A stretch of 64,000 bases of DNA from positions 558,001 through 622,000 of the forward strand of contig DASVQI010000024.1 of the NCBI GenBank assembly GCA_036389255.1, written 5' to 3'. The position numbers and the translations under genes were made by a program. Position 1 is the stretch's first letter; every line of letters starts with the position of its first letter. The DNA comes from JACVRN01 sp036389255. Lineage in GTDB: Bacteria > Acidobacteriota > Blastocatellia > Pyrinomonadales > Pyrinomonadaceae. The notes beneath the pieces are model-generated. The model was given only the letters and a program-made list of their open reading frames with translations. It was not told the DNA's origin and did not search any database. Below are positions 25,743-33,814 of the stretch, in pieces.

Positions 25743-26399
25743 ATGCAAGTTATGACAACAGAAACTTATCCCATTTGGCAGACGGTCGAAGACGAAGGCG
25801 GCAAGCCGAGCTTGGCGGGCGCAACCGACTACGAGTTGACTCAGGCGGCCTCTCGGGGCGACATGGCGGCTTTCGAAGAGGTTTACAGGCGGCACCATCG
25901 CCGCGTTTTCAGTCTCTGCCTGCGCATGACGCAGAACCAGTCGGAGGCAGAAGATTTAGCACAGGATGTCTTCGTGCAGTTGTTTCGTAAGGTCGGCAGC
26001 TTTCGCGGCGAGTCTGCCTTCACGACTTGGCTGCATCGCATGACGGTCAATCAGGTCTTGATGCACTTTCGCAAGAAGAAGGTGCGGGACGAAAGAAGCT
26101 CCGAGGACGAGGAGACGCCGGATAGAATCGAACCCGGCACGGAGAACCCCGGAGCTATGCCCGTGGTTGACCGCATAGCTCTGGACAATGCGATTGCACA
26201 GCTTCCGCCGGGCTACCGCACGACCTTCGTGCTTCACGACATAGAGGGATACGAGCACGAAGAGGTCGCGCGTATAATGGGGTGCAGCGTAGGCACCTCG
26301 AAATCGCAGCTTCACAAGGCTCGCATGAAACTGCGCACCCTGCTGAAGCGGCAGAACGCGCCGAAGCTCTTTCGCAGACTCACGGAAGCGTTCGAATAA
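25743..26399 (+). CDS. ECF-type RNA polymerase sigma factor
   Basis: A 218-residue sigma-70-family factor with region 2 (about 30-100; AFEEVYRRHHRRVFSLCLRMT, EDLAQDVFVQLFRKV, FTTWLHRMTVNQ) and region 4 (about 145-205; ALDNAIAQLPPGYRTTFVLHDIEGYEHEEVARIMG). There is no region 1.1 or 3, as expected for the ECF group. The ATG at 25743 is chosen over an adjacent TTG. No anti-sigma gene follows, since a terminator and a convergent gene come next, so its control partner is elsewhere. It diverges from marR. Confidence 0.92.
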   Translation: MQVMTTETYPIWQTVEDEGGKPSLAGATDYELTQAASRGDMAAFEEVYRRHHRRVFSLCLRMTQNQSEAEDLAQDVFVQLFRKVGSFRGESAFTTWLHRMTVNQVLMHFRKKKVRDERSSEDEETPDRIEPGTENPGAMPVVDRIALDNAIAQLPPGYRTTFVLHDIEGYEHEEVARIMGCSVGTSKSQLHKARMKLRTLLKRQNAPKLFRRLTEAFE

Positions 26400-26417
26400 C
26401 AGGGCTTCTTAAATAAG

Positions 26418-26458
26418 AAGAGCGTGCAGGATTGAGTTTCACTTTCCTGCACGCTCTT
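26418..26458. terminator. Intrinsic terminator
   Basis: A 14-bp stem (26418-26431 with 26445-26458), 13-base loop, followed by TTT on the plus strand. It ends the sigma factor transcript and faces the convergent SDR gene. Confidence 0.85.
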
Positions 26459-26480
26459 TTTGTTGTCCGCCAGTCAAAAG

Positions 26481-27467
26481 CTAAGCGGCAGTCGTCTCGC
26501 CGCCGAGGAGCGTCAGCACTTCGCCTGTGATGTAGCTTGAATCCGCTTCCGACGCGAAGAAGACGTAGGCCGGGGCCATCTCTTCCGGCTGCGCCGGTCG
26601 CTTCATGGGCGTGTCGGCTCCGAATTCTGGAATCTTCTCTGCGGGCTTGTCCGAAGGATTAAGCGGCGTCCAGACCGGGCCGGGCGCTACGCAGTTGACG
26701 CGAATCTTTCGTTCCACAAGGTTCTGCGCGAGCGATTTGGTGAAGGCGTGTATAGCGCCCTTGGTCGCGGAGTAATCCAGCAAGTCCTTGCTTCCCTCAA
26801 GTCCTGTGATTGAGCCCGTGTTGATAATCACGCCGCCTTCCGTCAAATTCCTGAGCGCCGCCTTTGCCATGTGGAAGTAGCCGTAGATGTTGGTCTTGAA
26901 GGTCATGTCCAACTGCTCTTCCGTAATATCTTCGAGCGACTTCTGGTGCTGCTGGAAGGCCGCGTTGTTGACCAGAACGTTGAGGCGGCCAAGCTCGCGC
27001 ACTGTCTCGTCCACTGCCCTGCGGCAGAACTCGGCATCGCGCACGTCGCCGGGAATCAAGAGCGCGCGGCGACCTTCACGTTCGACTGCGCTGCGAGTCT
27101 CCTCTGCGTCCTCATGCTCTTCCGGCAAGTAGACTATGCTGATGTCGGCGCCCTCTCGCGCGTACAGGACTGCCACCGCGCGGCCTATGCCGGAATCACC
27201 GCCGGTTATCAACGCGACCTTCTCTTTCAACTTGCCTGAGCCCGTATAGAGAGGCGCTTTGTACTGTGGCCGGGGTGAAAGTTCCGCTTCTATTCCGGGC
27301 TTGGGTTGATGCTGCGCGGGCATGGGCGACTTGGGCTCCTGCTGAACCTCGCCCGCCATGCTTCTGCCCCGCGCACCCTTTTTCGAGCCCCCGCCTTTGC
27401 TGCCGCCTCTGCCGTTCTTATTCCCGCTAGCCTTCTTCGCGCTCTTCTTTCCTTTGCTGGTTGCCAT
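26481..27467 (-). CDS. Short-chain dehydrogenase/reductase with basic N-terminal tail
   Basis: A 328-residue protein. The last 285 residues are a classical SDR with the nucleotide motif TGGDSGIGRA, NNAA, a catalytic serine in NTGSITG, and Y-x3-K in YSATKGA. The sequence is closest to the NADP-linked YghA/YhdF type, annotated as glucose 1-dehydrogenase-like or general stress oxidoreductases. The first 45 residues are extremely rich in Lys, Gly and Ser (KKSAKKASGNKNGRGGSKGG), which is unusual and could bind nucleic acid. The 65-residue basic gene upstream is 42 bases away on the same strand. Confidence 0.88.
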   Translation of the reverse strand: MATSKGKKSAKKASGNKNGRGGSKGGGSKKGARGRSMAGEVQQEPKSPMPAQHQPKPGIEAELSPRPQYKAPLYTGSGKLKEKVALITGGDSGIGRAVAVLYAREGADISIVYLPEEHEDAEETRSAVEREGRRALLIPGDVRDAEFCRRAVDETVRELGRLNVLVNNAAFQQHQKSLEDITEEQLDMTFKTNIYGYFHMAKAALRNLTEGGVIINTGSITGLEGSKDLLDYSATKGAIHAFTKSLAQNLVERKIRVNCVAPGPVWTPLNPSDKPAEKIPEFGADTPMKRPAQPEEMAPAYVFFASEADSSYITGEVLTLLGGETTAA

Positions 27468-27509
27468 CTATTCTTTTACCTGTCCTGTTCTGGATTAATG
27501 ACAAAAGCG

Positions 27510-27707
27510 CTACTTCTTTCGCTTCTGGTCGCCCTTGTCGCCCTGCCCGGCTTTGACTGTCCGCTTGGCCTGCCTCTTTATATCCTGCGAGAGAGAGCGG
27601 CCCACATCGTCAACCTCTTCGAACTGCCCCTTCTCGTTTCGCCTGACGTAGCGCTTGTCGGTTCCCGTATCAATCAGCTCACGCTTTGCAGCTCCGCCTT
27701 TAGCCAT
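27510..27707 (-). CDS. Small basic conserved hypothetical protein
   Basis: A 65-residue protein with the phrase RELIDTGTDKRYVRR followed by an acidic turn and a Lys/Gln-rich tail. Small proteins with this core are widespread in soil bacteria, but I know of no function. High charge and lack of hydrophobic segments suggest a nucleic-acid-associated or disordered protein. It lies just upstream of the SDR that has a similar Lys/Gly-rich tail, so the two may be co-expressed under stress. Confidence 0.65.
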   Translation of the reverse strand: MAKGGAAKRELIDTGTDKRYVRRNEKGQFEEVDDVGRSLSQDIKRQAKRTVKAGQGDKGDQKRKK

Positions 27708-27847
27708 CTCGAAAACATCTCCTCTCTGTTTACAAGTCGAACAGTCGAACGCAGGCGCGCGTCCGCTTACGACTCATCATTGTAAGAAGGGGAATGGCCC
27801 ACAAAGGGAGAAACAGAAGGGTTAAATCGGGGTTTCGTCAAAGTAGC

Positions 27848-27881
27848 ACCCGTGCACGGGTCACACAGTACGTTTACGTAC
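27848..27881. promoter_or_regulatory. Two adjacent perfect palindromes, candidate operators
   Basis: ACCCGTGCACGGGT (27848-27861) is a perfect 14-base palindrome. Seven bases later GTACGTTTACGTAC (27868-27881) is an inverted repeat of five bases around TTTA. They lie in the 221-base gap between the uracil-DNA glycosylase stop and the start of the small basic gene, where the promoter of that gene is expected. Confidence 0.4.
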
Positions 27882-27928
27882 AAACAAACATTGTGCCGAA
27901 GCCGCGCGGGCAATCGAGGCATCAACGC

Positions 27929-28498
27929 TTATAGCTTTTTCGCTTCGCGCTTGAGCCGTGCGAAATCCTCTTTGACTTTTTGACCTAAGTCTTCGCGGTA
28001 GAACCTGACGGCCGGGTGATAGCCTACCAGATACTTTCGCCCCTCGTGTTCTATCAAGCGCCCGCGAGCTTCGTTAATGCTCTTTACGCCGAGCACCCTT
28101 TTCGCAGCGACCGCGCCGAGTAGCATAATCAGCTTCGGATTAATAAGCTCTATCTGCTCGAAAAGGTAGTTGGAGGTGCAGGTGTCCACCTCCAGCTTCT
28201 TCGGCGTGCGGTTCTTCGGCGGCCTGCACTTGACCGTGTTGGTGATGAAGAAATCCGAGCGATTGAGGCCGGTGCCTTCAAGCACGTGGTCTAAATATCT
28301 GCCTGCGGAGCCTACGAAGGGATGGCCCGACTCGTCCTCTTCTTTGCCCGGAGCTTCGCCTATAATCATCACCTTGGCGGAGAATTTTCCGTCGCCCGGC
28401 ACGGCCAGCGTGCGCGTTTTCCACAGTGGGCAAAGGGTGCAGACGCGTATCTGCGCCGCCAGTTCTTCAAGCCTCGCCACGCGTTTTGATTTAGCCAT
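27929..28498 (-). CDS. Family 4 uracil-DNA glycosylase (iron-sulphur)
   Basis: A 189-residue repair enzyme that removes uracil from DNA. It has the family 4 motif GEAPGKEED, the second active-site motif HPAVRFY, and four cysteines placed for a 4Fe-4S cluster (C20, C23, C91, C107). Length is normal. It diverges from the DNA ligase gene across 124 bases, so two repair genes sit back to back. Confidence 0.93.
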   Translation of the reverse strand: MAKSKRVARLEELAAQIRVCTLCPLWKTRTLAVPGDGKFSAKVMIIGEAPGKEEDESGHPFVGSAGRYLDHVLEGTGLNRSDFFITNTVKCRPPKNRTPKKLEVDTCTSNYLFEQIELINPKLIMLLGAVAAKRVLGVKSINEARGRLIEHEGRKYLVGYHPAVRFYREDLGQKVKEDFARLKREAKKL

Positions 28499-28622
28499 GC
28501 TCTCAATCTCCCAGCCGACTCGGTTTCTCTCTCAAAGCACCTGCAATTTGCGTACACGGTAAAATTCCTGTTAGCTTAGCTCTCATGCGTTCGATTCAAA
28601 ATTTTACCGGGCCGAAAGTCAC

Positions 28623-30254
28623 ATGAAATTTTCAAAGCTCGCTCAAGTCTATGACCGCATCAGCCAGTCGCGCAACGATTCCGAAAGAGTTCGGCTGCTT
28701 GCAGACCTCTTCAAACAGGCTGACAAATCAACGCTGGAAGCGCTCGCGCATTTTACAGCAAGTGAGGTGGTTGACCCGCAGCTTTCTGACAAGCTCGGCA
28801 TAGGGCCGGGCACAATCCGTGCGGCGCTGGCTTGGCTCGCTGGCGTTGAAGAGAGCGAGATTGAGACAGGCGTCAAGCTGACGGGCGACATGAGCGAGCT
28901 TGCCGGGCAGCACGCCGGAGGGCGAGACACTTTGACGGTGGCGGAGCTTTGGCAACGCACGAACCGCGCGGTCAAGCGCAACGAAGACCGGCTGAAGCTC
29001 CTAGAATATGTCTTCACGCACACGACCGGCGCGGGCGCGAAATATTTTACGCGAATGGTGCTCAACCAGATGCGTATTGGCGTGGGCTTCGGCACACTGG
29101 CGCGTGCCATCAGCCGCGCGTTCGACGTTGACGCAAGCGCCGTAGAGCATCTCTACGCTATGTCGAACGACATAGGGCTGGCGGCCGCGCGCGCAAGCGC
29201 CGGACAAAAGAGCCTTGAGCGAGCCGGGCTGAAGCTCTTTCGGCCCTACCAGTTCATGAACGCGCACAAGGTTGACGATGCTCAGACCATCTTCACACGG
29301 CTGGCGGGCAAGAAGATTATCTTCGAGATAAAGTATGACGGCGCTCGTCTTCAGATTCACCTCAAGGCCGGGAGAGAGCCTGAAATCAAGCTCTACTCGC
29401 GCCGCTTGAACGACGACACGGCGGCCATGCCGGACATAGTCGCGGCTCTCGCTGAAAGCTGGACGGGCGGCGACGCCATCATTGAAGGCGAGGCCGTGGC
29501 CTACGACCCGTCATTGAAAAAGAAGCAGCCCTTTCAATCCGTGCTAATGCGGCTGGGGCGCGTACACGGAATTGAAGAGAAGGCTAGAGAGATTCCGCTC
29601 GTGCTTTATCTCTTCGAGCTTCTCTACTCGGACGGCGAGGACTTGATGCAGAAGCCGCAGGCTGAGCGACGCGCCCGCCTTCAAAAACTGTTTCGCCCGA
29701 CCGACCGCGTGAAGATGACCGAGTCAATCGAGTCGGACAGGATAGAGGACGAAGAGAAATTTTTCAGGCGTGCCGTCAAGGCCGGGCACGAAGGGCTTAT
29801 GGCGAAAGACCCTGACGCCACCTACACGCCCGGACGCCGCGCCGAGAACTGGATGAAATTGAAGCCCGCCTTTGAGACTCTGGATGTGGTGGTAGTGGGC
29901 GGCATCTGGGGCTCAGGCCGCAGGCGCGGAACGCTTTCGAGTCTGGTCGTAGCCATACGAGACGAAGACAAGTTCAGAACCGTGGGCAAAGTCGGCACGG
30001 GCTTTACGGAAGAGACTCTGCGTGATTTGACCGCGCGCCTTGAGCCCGCCATCATCACCACTCGCGGGCGCAATGTTGAGATAGAGCCTTCCATGGTCAT
30101 AGAAGTAGACTTTCAGGATATACAGAAGACGAATCGGTACGAGGCGGGCTACGTGCTGCGTATCCCGCGCTTCAAGCGCGAGCGCACGGACAAGAGCACG
30201 CGAGAAGCCGACAACCTTGAGAGGCTCATACGCCTTTACAAACAGTCTCATTAA
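28623..30254 (+). CDS. lig: ATP-dependent DNA ligase
   Basis: A 543-residue ligase of the archaeal/LigB-like type. An N-terminal DNA-binding domain (1-200) precedes the adenylation domain with the AMP-accepting lysine K237 in EIKYDGARLQIH. Further nucleotidyltransferase motifs follow (EGEAVAYD, GHEGLMAKDP, NWMKLKP) and a C-terminal OB fold (about 410-540). Bacteria also carry an NAD ligase, LigA, so this one is probably for repair. RNase HII begins 17 bases later in the same direction. Confidence 0.94.
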   Translation: MKFSKLAQVYDRISQSRNDSERVRLLADLFKQADKSTLEALAHFTASEVVDPQLSDKLGIGPGTIRAALAWLAGVEESEIETGVKLTGDMSELAGQHAGGRDTLTVAELWQRTNRAVKRNEDRLKLLEYVFTHTTGAGAKYFTRMVLNQMRIGVGFGTLARAISRAFDVDASAVEHLYAMSNDIGLAAARASAGQKSLERAGLKLFRPYQFMNAHKVDDAQTIFTRLAGKKIIFEIKYDGARLQIHLKAGREPEIKLYSRRLNDDTAAMPDIVAALAESWTGGDAIIEGEAVAYDPSLKKKQPFQSVLMRLGRVHGIEEKAREIPLVLYLFELLYSDGEDLMQKPQAERRARLQKLFRPTDRVKMTESIESDRIEDEEKFFRRAVKAGHEGLMAKDPDATYTPGRRAENWMKLKPAFETLDVVVVGGIWGSGRRRGTLSSLVVAIRDEDKFRTVGKVGTGFTEETLRDLTARLEPAIITTRGRNVEIEPSMVIEVDFQDIQKTNRYEAGYVLRIPRFKRERTDKSTREADNLERLIRLYKQSH

Positions 30255-30271
30255 TACAGAAGCCTCAATCA

Positions 30272-31246
30272 ATGCAGCAGAAAGCCAGCCACACGGAAAC
30301 GGACGAGACGCAGGATATGAGCGGTGCATCCGCTTCATCTGCGCTCGCGGAACTCCTGCGGCTTCCGTTGTCTGAGTTGAAGCAGCGCTTTCTAGATGAT
30401 GAAGCGGTGATTCCGAGGGGCCTGCTGGCGGCTCTGGAGCGGGACGAGAGGCGCGGCGTGCAGGAGCTTGCGCGAAAGATTCGCACGCGCCGCAGTAAAA
30501 ATCTGAAGGAGAGCCAGCGCCTCAGAAAAATCCTTCGCTTTGAAACAGAGCTTTGGGCCGAAGGCTTCCAGCGCATAGCCGGAGTTGACGAGGCGGGTAT
30601 GGCTCCACTGGCCGGGCCTGTCGTCGCTGCGGCAGTCATCCTTCCCAAAAGCTACAAGCTTCGCGGGCTGAATGATTCGAAAAAGATTATGGACGCGGCG
30701 AGGCGCGATGAGATGGCCGCGCAGATTAGACAGGATGCTCTGGCTTGGGCCGTGGGCTACGCGGAGATTGATGAGATAGACCGCCTGAACATATATCACG
30801 CGGGGCTTCTGGCCATGCGCCGCGCCGTGGAATCCCTGCGCTTAGAGCCCGACTTTCTGCTGGTAGACGCGCGCAGGATTCCCGACTGCTCGTGTCCTCA
30901 ACGCGGCATCATTCGCGGCGACCTGCTGTCCGCGAGCATAGCCGCAGCCTCCATCATTGCCAAGACGACCCGTGACGCGGTGATGAAGGAGCTAGACCGG
31001 CAGTTTCCGGGTTACGGGCTGGCCTCGCACAAAGGCTATCCGACGCCCGTGCATTGCCGTGCGCTGAAGGAGCTTGGCGCGCTGCCCATACACCGCAGGA
31101 GCTTTTCTCGCGTGCGCGAGGTGCTCGGCCTAGACCCTGTTCAGTCGGAGCTTTTCAGTGAAGAGAGAGCGACCGGGGATGAGACAAAAGCCGAAGAGCT
31201 TGCGGAATCCCCACAGCAGGAGAGCGCCCGCGCTGCGGAAAATTGA
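30272..31246 (+). CDS. rnhB: Ribonuclease HII with N- and C-terminal extensions
   Basis: At 324 residues this is longer than the usual 200 or so: the RNase HII core runs from about 100 to 285, with about 95 extra residues before and 40 after. Catalytic acids are visible: D106 and E107 in GVDEAG, one Asp in LLVDARR and one in TTRD. The family motif after DEAG is normally RGP; here it reads MAP (M110, A111), so the GRG element that senses the 2'-OH at RNA-DNA junctions is altered. GDLLSASIAAASIIAKTTRD confirms the family. Probably co-transcribed with the ligase, fitting ribonucleotide excision repair. Confidence 0.9.
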   Translation: MQQKASHTETDETQDMSGASASSALAELLRLPLSELKQRFLDDEAVIPRGLLAALERDERRGVQELARKIRTRRSKNLKESQRLRKILRFETELWAEGFQRIAGVDEAGMAPLAGPVVAAAVILPKSYKLRGLNDSKKIMDAARRDEMAAQIRQDALAWAVGYAEIDEIDRLNIYHAGLLAMRRAVESLRLEPDFLLVDARRIPDCSCPQRGIIRGDLLSASIAAASIIAKTTRDAVMKELDRQFPGYGLASHKGYPTPVHCRALKELGALPIHRRSFSRVREVLGLDPVQSELFSEERATGDETKAEELAESPQQESARAAEN

Positions 31247-31432
31247 GCCTCTTTCATCTGCCGTCGCCCGCTAGAATCCCGAAGGCTCTCATACCATATC
31301 GTGCGACTATTGCGCACCACCTGCGCACTTCGTCTAATAAAAATTTCCTAAAAGAGACTGCCCGGCTCCCTTCCCTTTTTCTAAATGGTTAAATAGCTAA
31401 ACTTAAATTTTGGGCGCGGGGCTTCGACAGAA
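31247..31432. other. Intergenic region, AT-rich, no gene seen
   Basis: The gap between rnhB and the glycine-zipper gene. Its first part contains AT-rich runs (CTAATAAAAATTTCC, TTAAATAGCTAAACTTAAATTTT) and no open frame; the sigma-54 promoter lies in its second part. Confidence 0.4.
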
Positions 31433-31448
31433 TGGCACGCTCGTTGCT
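31433..31448 (+). promoter_or_regulatory. Sigma-54 (RpoN) promoter
   Basis: TGGCACG-N4-TTGCT is an exact match to the -24/-12 consensus, with GG and GC ten bases apart. It lies about 95 bases upstream of the start of the glycine-zipper protein, giving a leader of roughly 80 bases. Sigma-54 promoters need an AAA+ activator, and none is in the window. Confidence 0.75.
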
Positions 31449-31542
31449 CTTAATCCCGGCGCGTGGCCGAACAGGGCGCGCATAGATGATTGAGATAAGT
31501 TGAGCGGATTGAGTGTAGGAAGCGCGCTCGCGCACGGGTATC

Positions 31543-32268
31543 ATGTTTCAGTCTCATAAAAATTTAGCGCGGCGGCTTTTCGCTTCTCTCATTCTGGTCG
31601 CACTGCTGGCGGCAACTGTTCTGCCGTCGCTTGCGCAAACCAGACGCAATCGTCGCGGCACGCGCCGTACAAGGGTGGCGAGTCCTGCGAATCCTACGCC
31701 GGTCTACTACAACGTGGCAGCCGGTCAGGTGATTCAGGTGCGCATGAACGAGCAGCTAAGCTCGGAGACGGCGCGAATAGGCGACCGCTTTACGACGACC
31801 GTCATGGTTCCGATTTATGCGCGCGGCGTCGAGGTCATTCCGGCCGGGAGCACGATTACGGGCCGCGTGACGAACGTCAAACGCGCACAGCGCAGGAGCA
31901 AGGCAGGTTGGATTCAGGTAGCTTTCGTCTCGCTCCAACTGCCCAACGGCACGACCAGAGCAATCAACGGTTCTTTGACGACTCTTGAGAACGAGACGGC
32001 CACCTTCGATGATGAAGGACAGGTGACGGGGCGCGGCTCTACAAAGCGCAACGTGGTCTTCATAAGCGGCGGCGCGGCCACAGGCGCTCTGATAGGCGCA
32101 ATCGCCGGAGGCGGCAAGGGAGCAGGCATTGGAGCAGGAATAGGCGCGGGGCTCGGCGTAGCGGGCGCTTATCTCTCCAGAGGCAAAGAGGCCGTGGTGA
32201 GGCCGGGCACAGATTTCGGCGTGATACTCAATCAGAGTGTGGCGCTTCCGGCTTCAAACGTTCGTTGA
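31543..32268 (+). CDS. Secreted glycine-zipper protein
   Basis: A 241-residue exported protein. A signal peptide (about 1-32, ending SLAQT) is followed by a basic stretch (TRRNRRGTRRTRR-like), a beta-rich domain (about 50-150; IPAGSTITGRVTNVKRA, as in proteins with conjugal-transfer-type beta barrels), and a glycine zipper (about 172-205; GAATGALIGAIAGGGKG). Glycine zippers insert into or cross membranes as in outer-membrane lipoproteins. The exact role is unknown. It is expressed from what looks like a sigma-54 promoter. Two hairpins with the same loop follow. Confidence 0.75.
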   Translation: MFQSHKNLARRLFASLILVALLAATVLPSLAQTRRNRRGTRRTRVASPANPTPVYYNVAAGQVIQVRMNEQLSSETARIGDRFTTTVMVPIYARGVEVIPAGSTITGRVTNVKRAQRRSKAGWIQVAFVSLQLPNGTTRAINGSLTTLENETATFDDEGQVTGRGSTKRNVVFISGGAATGALIGAIAGGGKGAGIGAGIGAGLGVAGAYLSRGKEAVVRPGTDFGVILNQSVALPASNVR

Positions 32269-32316
32269 AAATTTTTGCGAGATCGGCGGCTCTTTGAAGC
32301 TGCCGGTACGGAGGGG

Positions 32317-32348
32317 GCTTGCCTGCGAAGGGGAGAGCGCGGGCAAGC
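32317..32348 (+). terminator. Hairpin with AAGGGGAGAG loop, copy 1
   Basis: An 11-bp stem (32317-32327 with 32338-32348, one G-T pair) enclosing the loop AAGGGGAGAG. It lies 49 bases after the glycine-zipper gene. There is no U-run, so it may be a processing or partial termination site. Confidence 0.5.
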
Positions 32349-32406
32349 TTCCAACAAGATTGAGGAATCGGTCGTTCCGGTTAAGACGTAAGTGAGCGAC
32401 CGTTAT

Positions 32407-32452
32407 AAGAGAGGCCCGTTTGCGAAGGGGAGAGCGCAAACGGGCCTCTCTT
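32407..32452. terminator. Bidirectional terminator with the same AAGGGGAGAG loop, copy 2
   Basis: An 18-bp perfect stem (32407-32424 with 32435-32452) with a loop identical to the preceding hairpin. It is followed by AATTTATC and sits directly after the pyrC stop on the minus strand. Confidence 0.8.
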
Positions 32453-32455
32453 AAT

Positions 32456-33814
32456 TTATCGTTTCGCTTCTACTTCTTCCCTTTTACCCGCCTCGTTCCG
32501 CTCTCTTATCTGTTTCAATTCCGGGTGCTCATAGACTATGCGCCCCGCTACGATTGTAGCCACGGCAGCGCCGCGCAGCCGCCAACCGTCAAAGGGCGTA
32601 TTGCGGCTTCTGGATTTAGACCTGCTCACGTCGAAAGTCCAGTCCAAGTCCGGGTCTAGAATAGTCACATCCGCGATTGCCCCGCGCTTGAGCGTGCCCC
32701 TGTCCGCCAGATTGAAGATGCGCGCGGGGTTGACCGAGCACAATTCCACAAGCCGCTCAAGACCTATGACGCCTTGATGCACGAGGCGGTCGAGCGCCAG
32801 CGCGACTCCCGTTTCCAGCCCCGTGATGCCGAAGGGCGCGTGGTCGTACTCAAGAGCCTTTTCGTCCGCGTGATGCGGGGCGTGGTCTGTGGCTATGGCG
32901 TCAATGGTTCCGTCGCTTAAGCCTTCGAGAATCGCGTTGACGTGCTCGCGGCTGCGAAGCGGCGGGTTCATCTTTGTATTCGTGTCGTAGCCTTCTACGG
33001 CCTCGTCCGCCAGCGCCCAGTGATGCGGCGCGACCTCGCAGGTGACGTCAAGCCCCTTCTCTTTGGCTCGCCTGACGGCTTCAAGCGCGCCACGTGTAGA
33101 GACGTGCGCCAGATGCACGCGCGCTCCAGTCAGCTCGGCAAGCATGCAGTCGCGCACGGCGTCTATCTCTTCAGCCGCCGCAGGCATCCCGCGAAGCCCC
33201 AGCAGCAGCGACATCCTTCCTTCGTGCATGACGCCGCCCGCGACCAGAGAGCGCTCCTCGCAGTGGTCAACGACCGCCAAGTCAAAGCCCCGCGCGTACT
33301 CCATAGCGCGGCGCATCATGCCGGAAGAAGGCACGGGCCGCCCGTCGTCCGAGACGGCGACAATGCCTGCGCGCTTCATCTCGCCCATCTCCGCCAGCTC
33401 GGCGCCGCCTGAGCCCTTCGTAATCGCTCCTATGGGAAAGACGTTTGCAAGTCGCGCATGCTCAGCCTGTTCTATGATGAAGCGAGTGACAGCCGGATTG
33501 TCGTTGACAGGGTCTGTATTAGGCATAGCGCAGACACTAGTCCAGCCGCCGTAGACAGCCGCCGCCGTGCCCGTCTCAATCGTCTCCTTGTATTCCTGAC
33601 CCGGCTCCCTCAGGTGAACGTGCATGTCTATGAAGCCCGGTGCGACGACGAGCCCGGTGGCGTCGAAGACCTCTACGTCACTTGGGGCTTCTTCGCCGCG
33701 CTTCAAGACGGCTGCGACCCGGCCGTCTTCTATGAGCAGATTTCTACCTGCATTCTCTCCCTGCGTAGGGTCAATCAAATAGCCGCCTGTGATTAGCAGT
33801 CTCATCTTTCTCAT
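32456..33814 (-). CDS. pyrC: Dihydroorotase
   Basis: A 452-residue class I dihydroorotase, step 3 of UMP synthesis (carbamoyl aspartate to dihydroorotate). Metal-binding HVH appears in DMHVHLREPGQEYKE, followed by DHCEE, HLAHVST and the late catalytic TDHAPH. The start codon overlaps the pyrB stop by four bases; an alternative ATG lies three codons in. The extra C-terminal tail of about 20 charged residues is unusual but does not affect the core. Confidence 0.95.
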   Translation of the reverse strand: MRKMRLLITGGYLIDPTQGENAGRNLLIEDGRVAAVLKRGEEAPSDVEVFDATGLVVAPGFIDMHVHLREPGQEYKETIETGTAAAVYGGWTSVCAMPNTDPVNDNPAVTRFIIEQAEHARLANVFPIGAITKGSGGAELAEMGEMKRAGIVAVSDDGRPVPSSGMMRRAMEYARGFDLAVVDHCEERSLVAGGVMHEGRMSLLLGLRGMPAAAEEIDAVRDCMLAELTGARVHLAHVSTRGALEAVRRAKEKGLDVTCEVAPHHWALADEAVEGYDTNTKMNPPLRSREHVNAILEGLSDGTIDAIATDHAPHHADEKALEYDHAPFGITGLETGVALALDRLVHQGVIGLERLVELCSVNPARIFNLADRGTLKRGAIADVTILDPDLDWTFDVSRSKSRSRNTPFDGWRLRGAAVATIVAGRIVYEHPELKQIRERNEAGKREEVEAKR

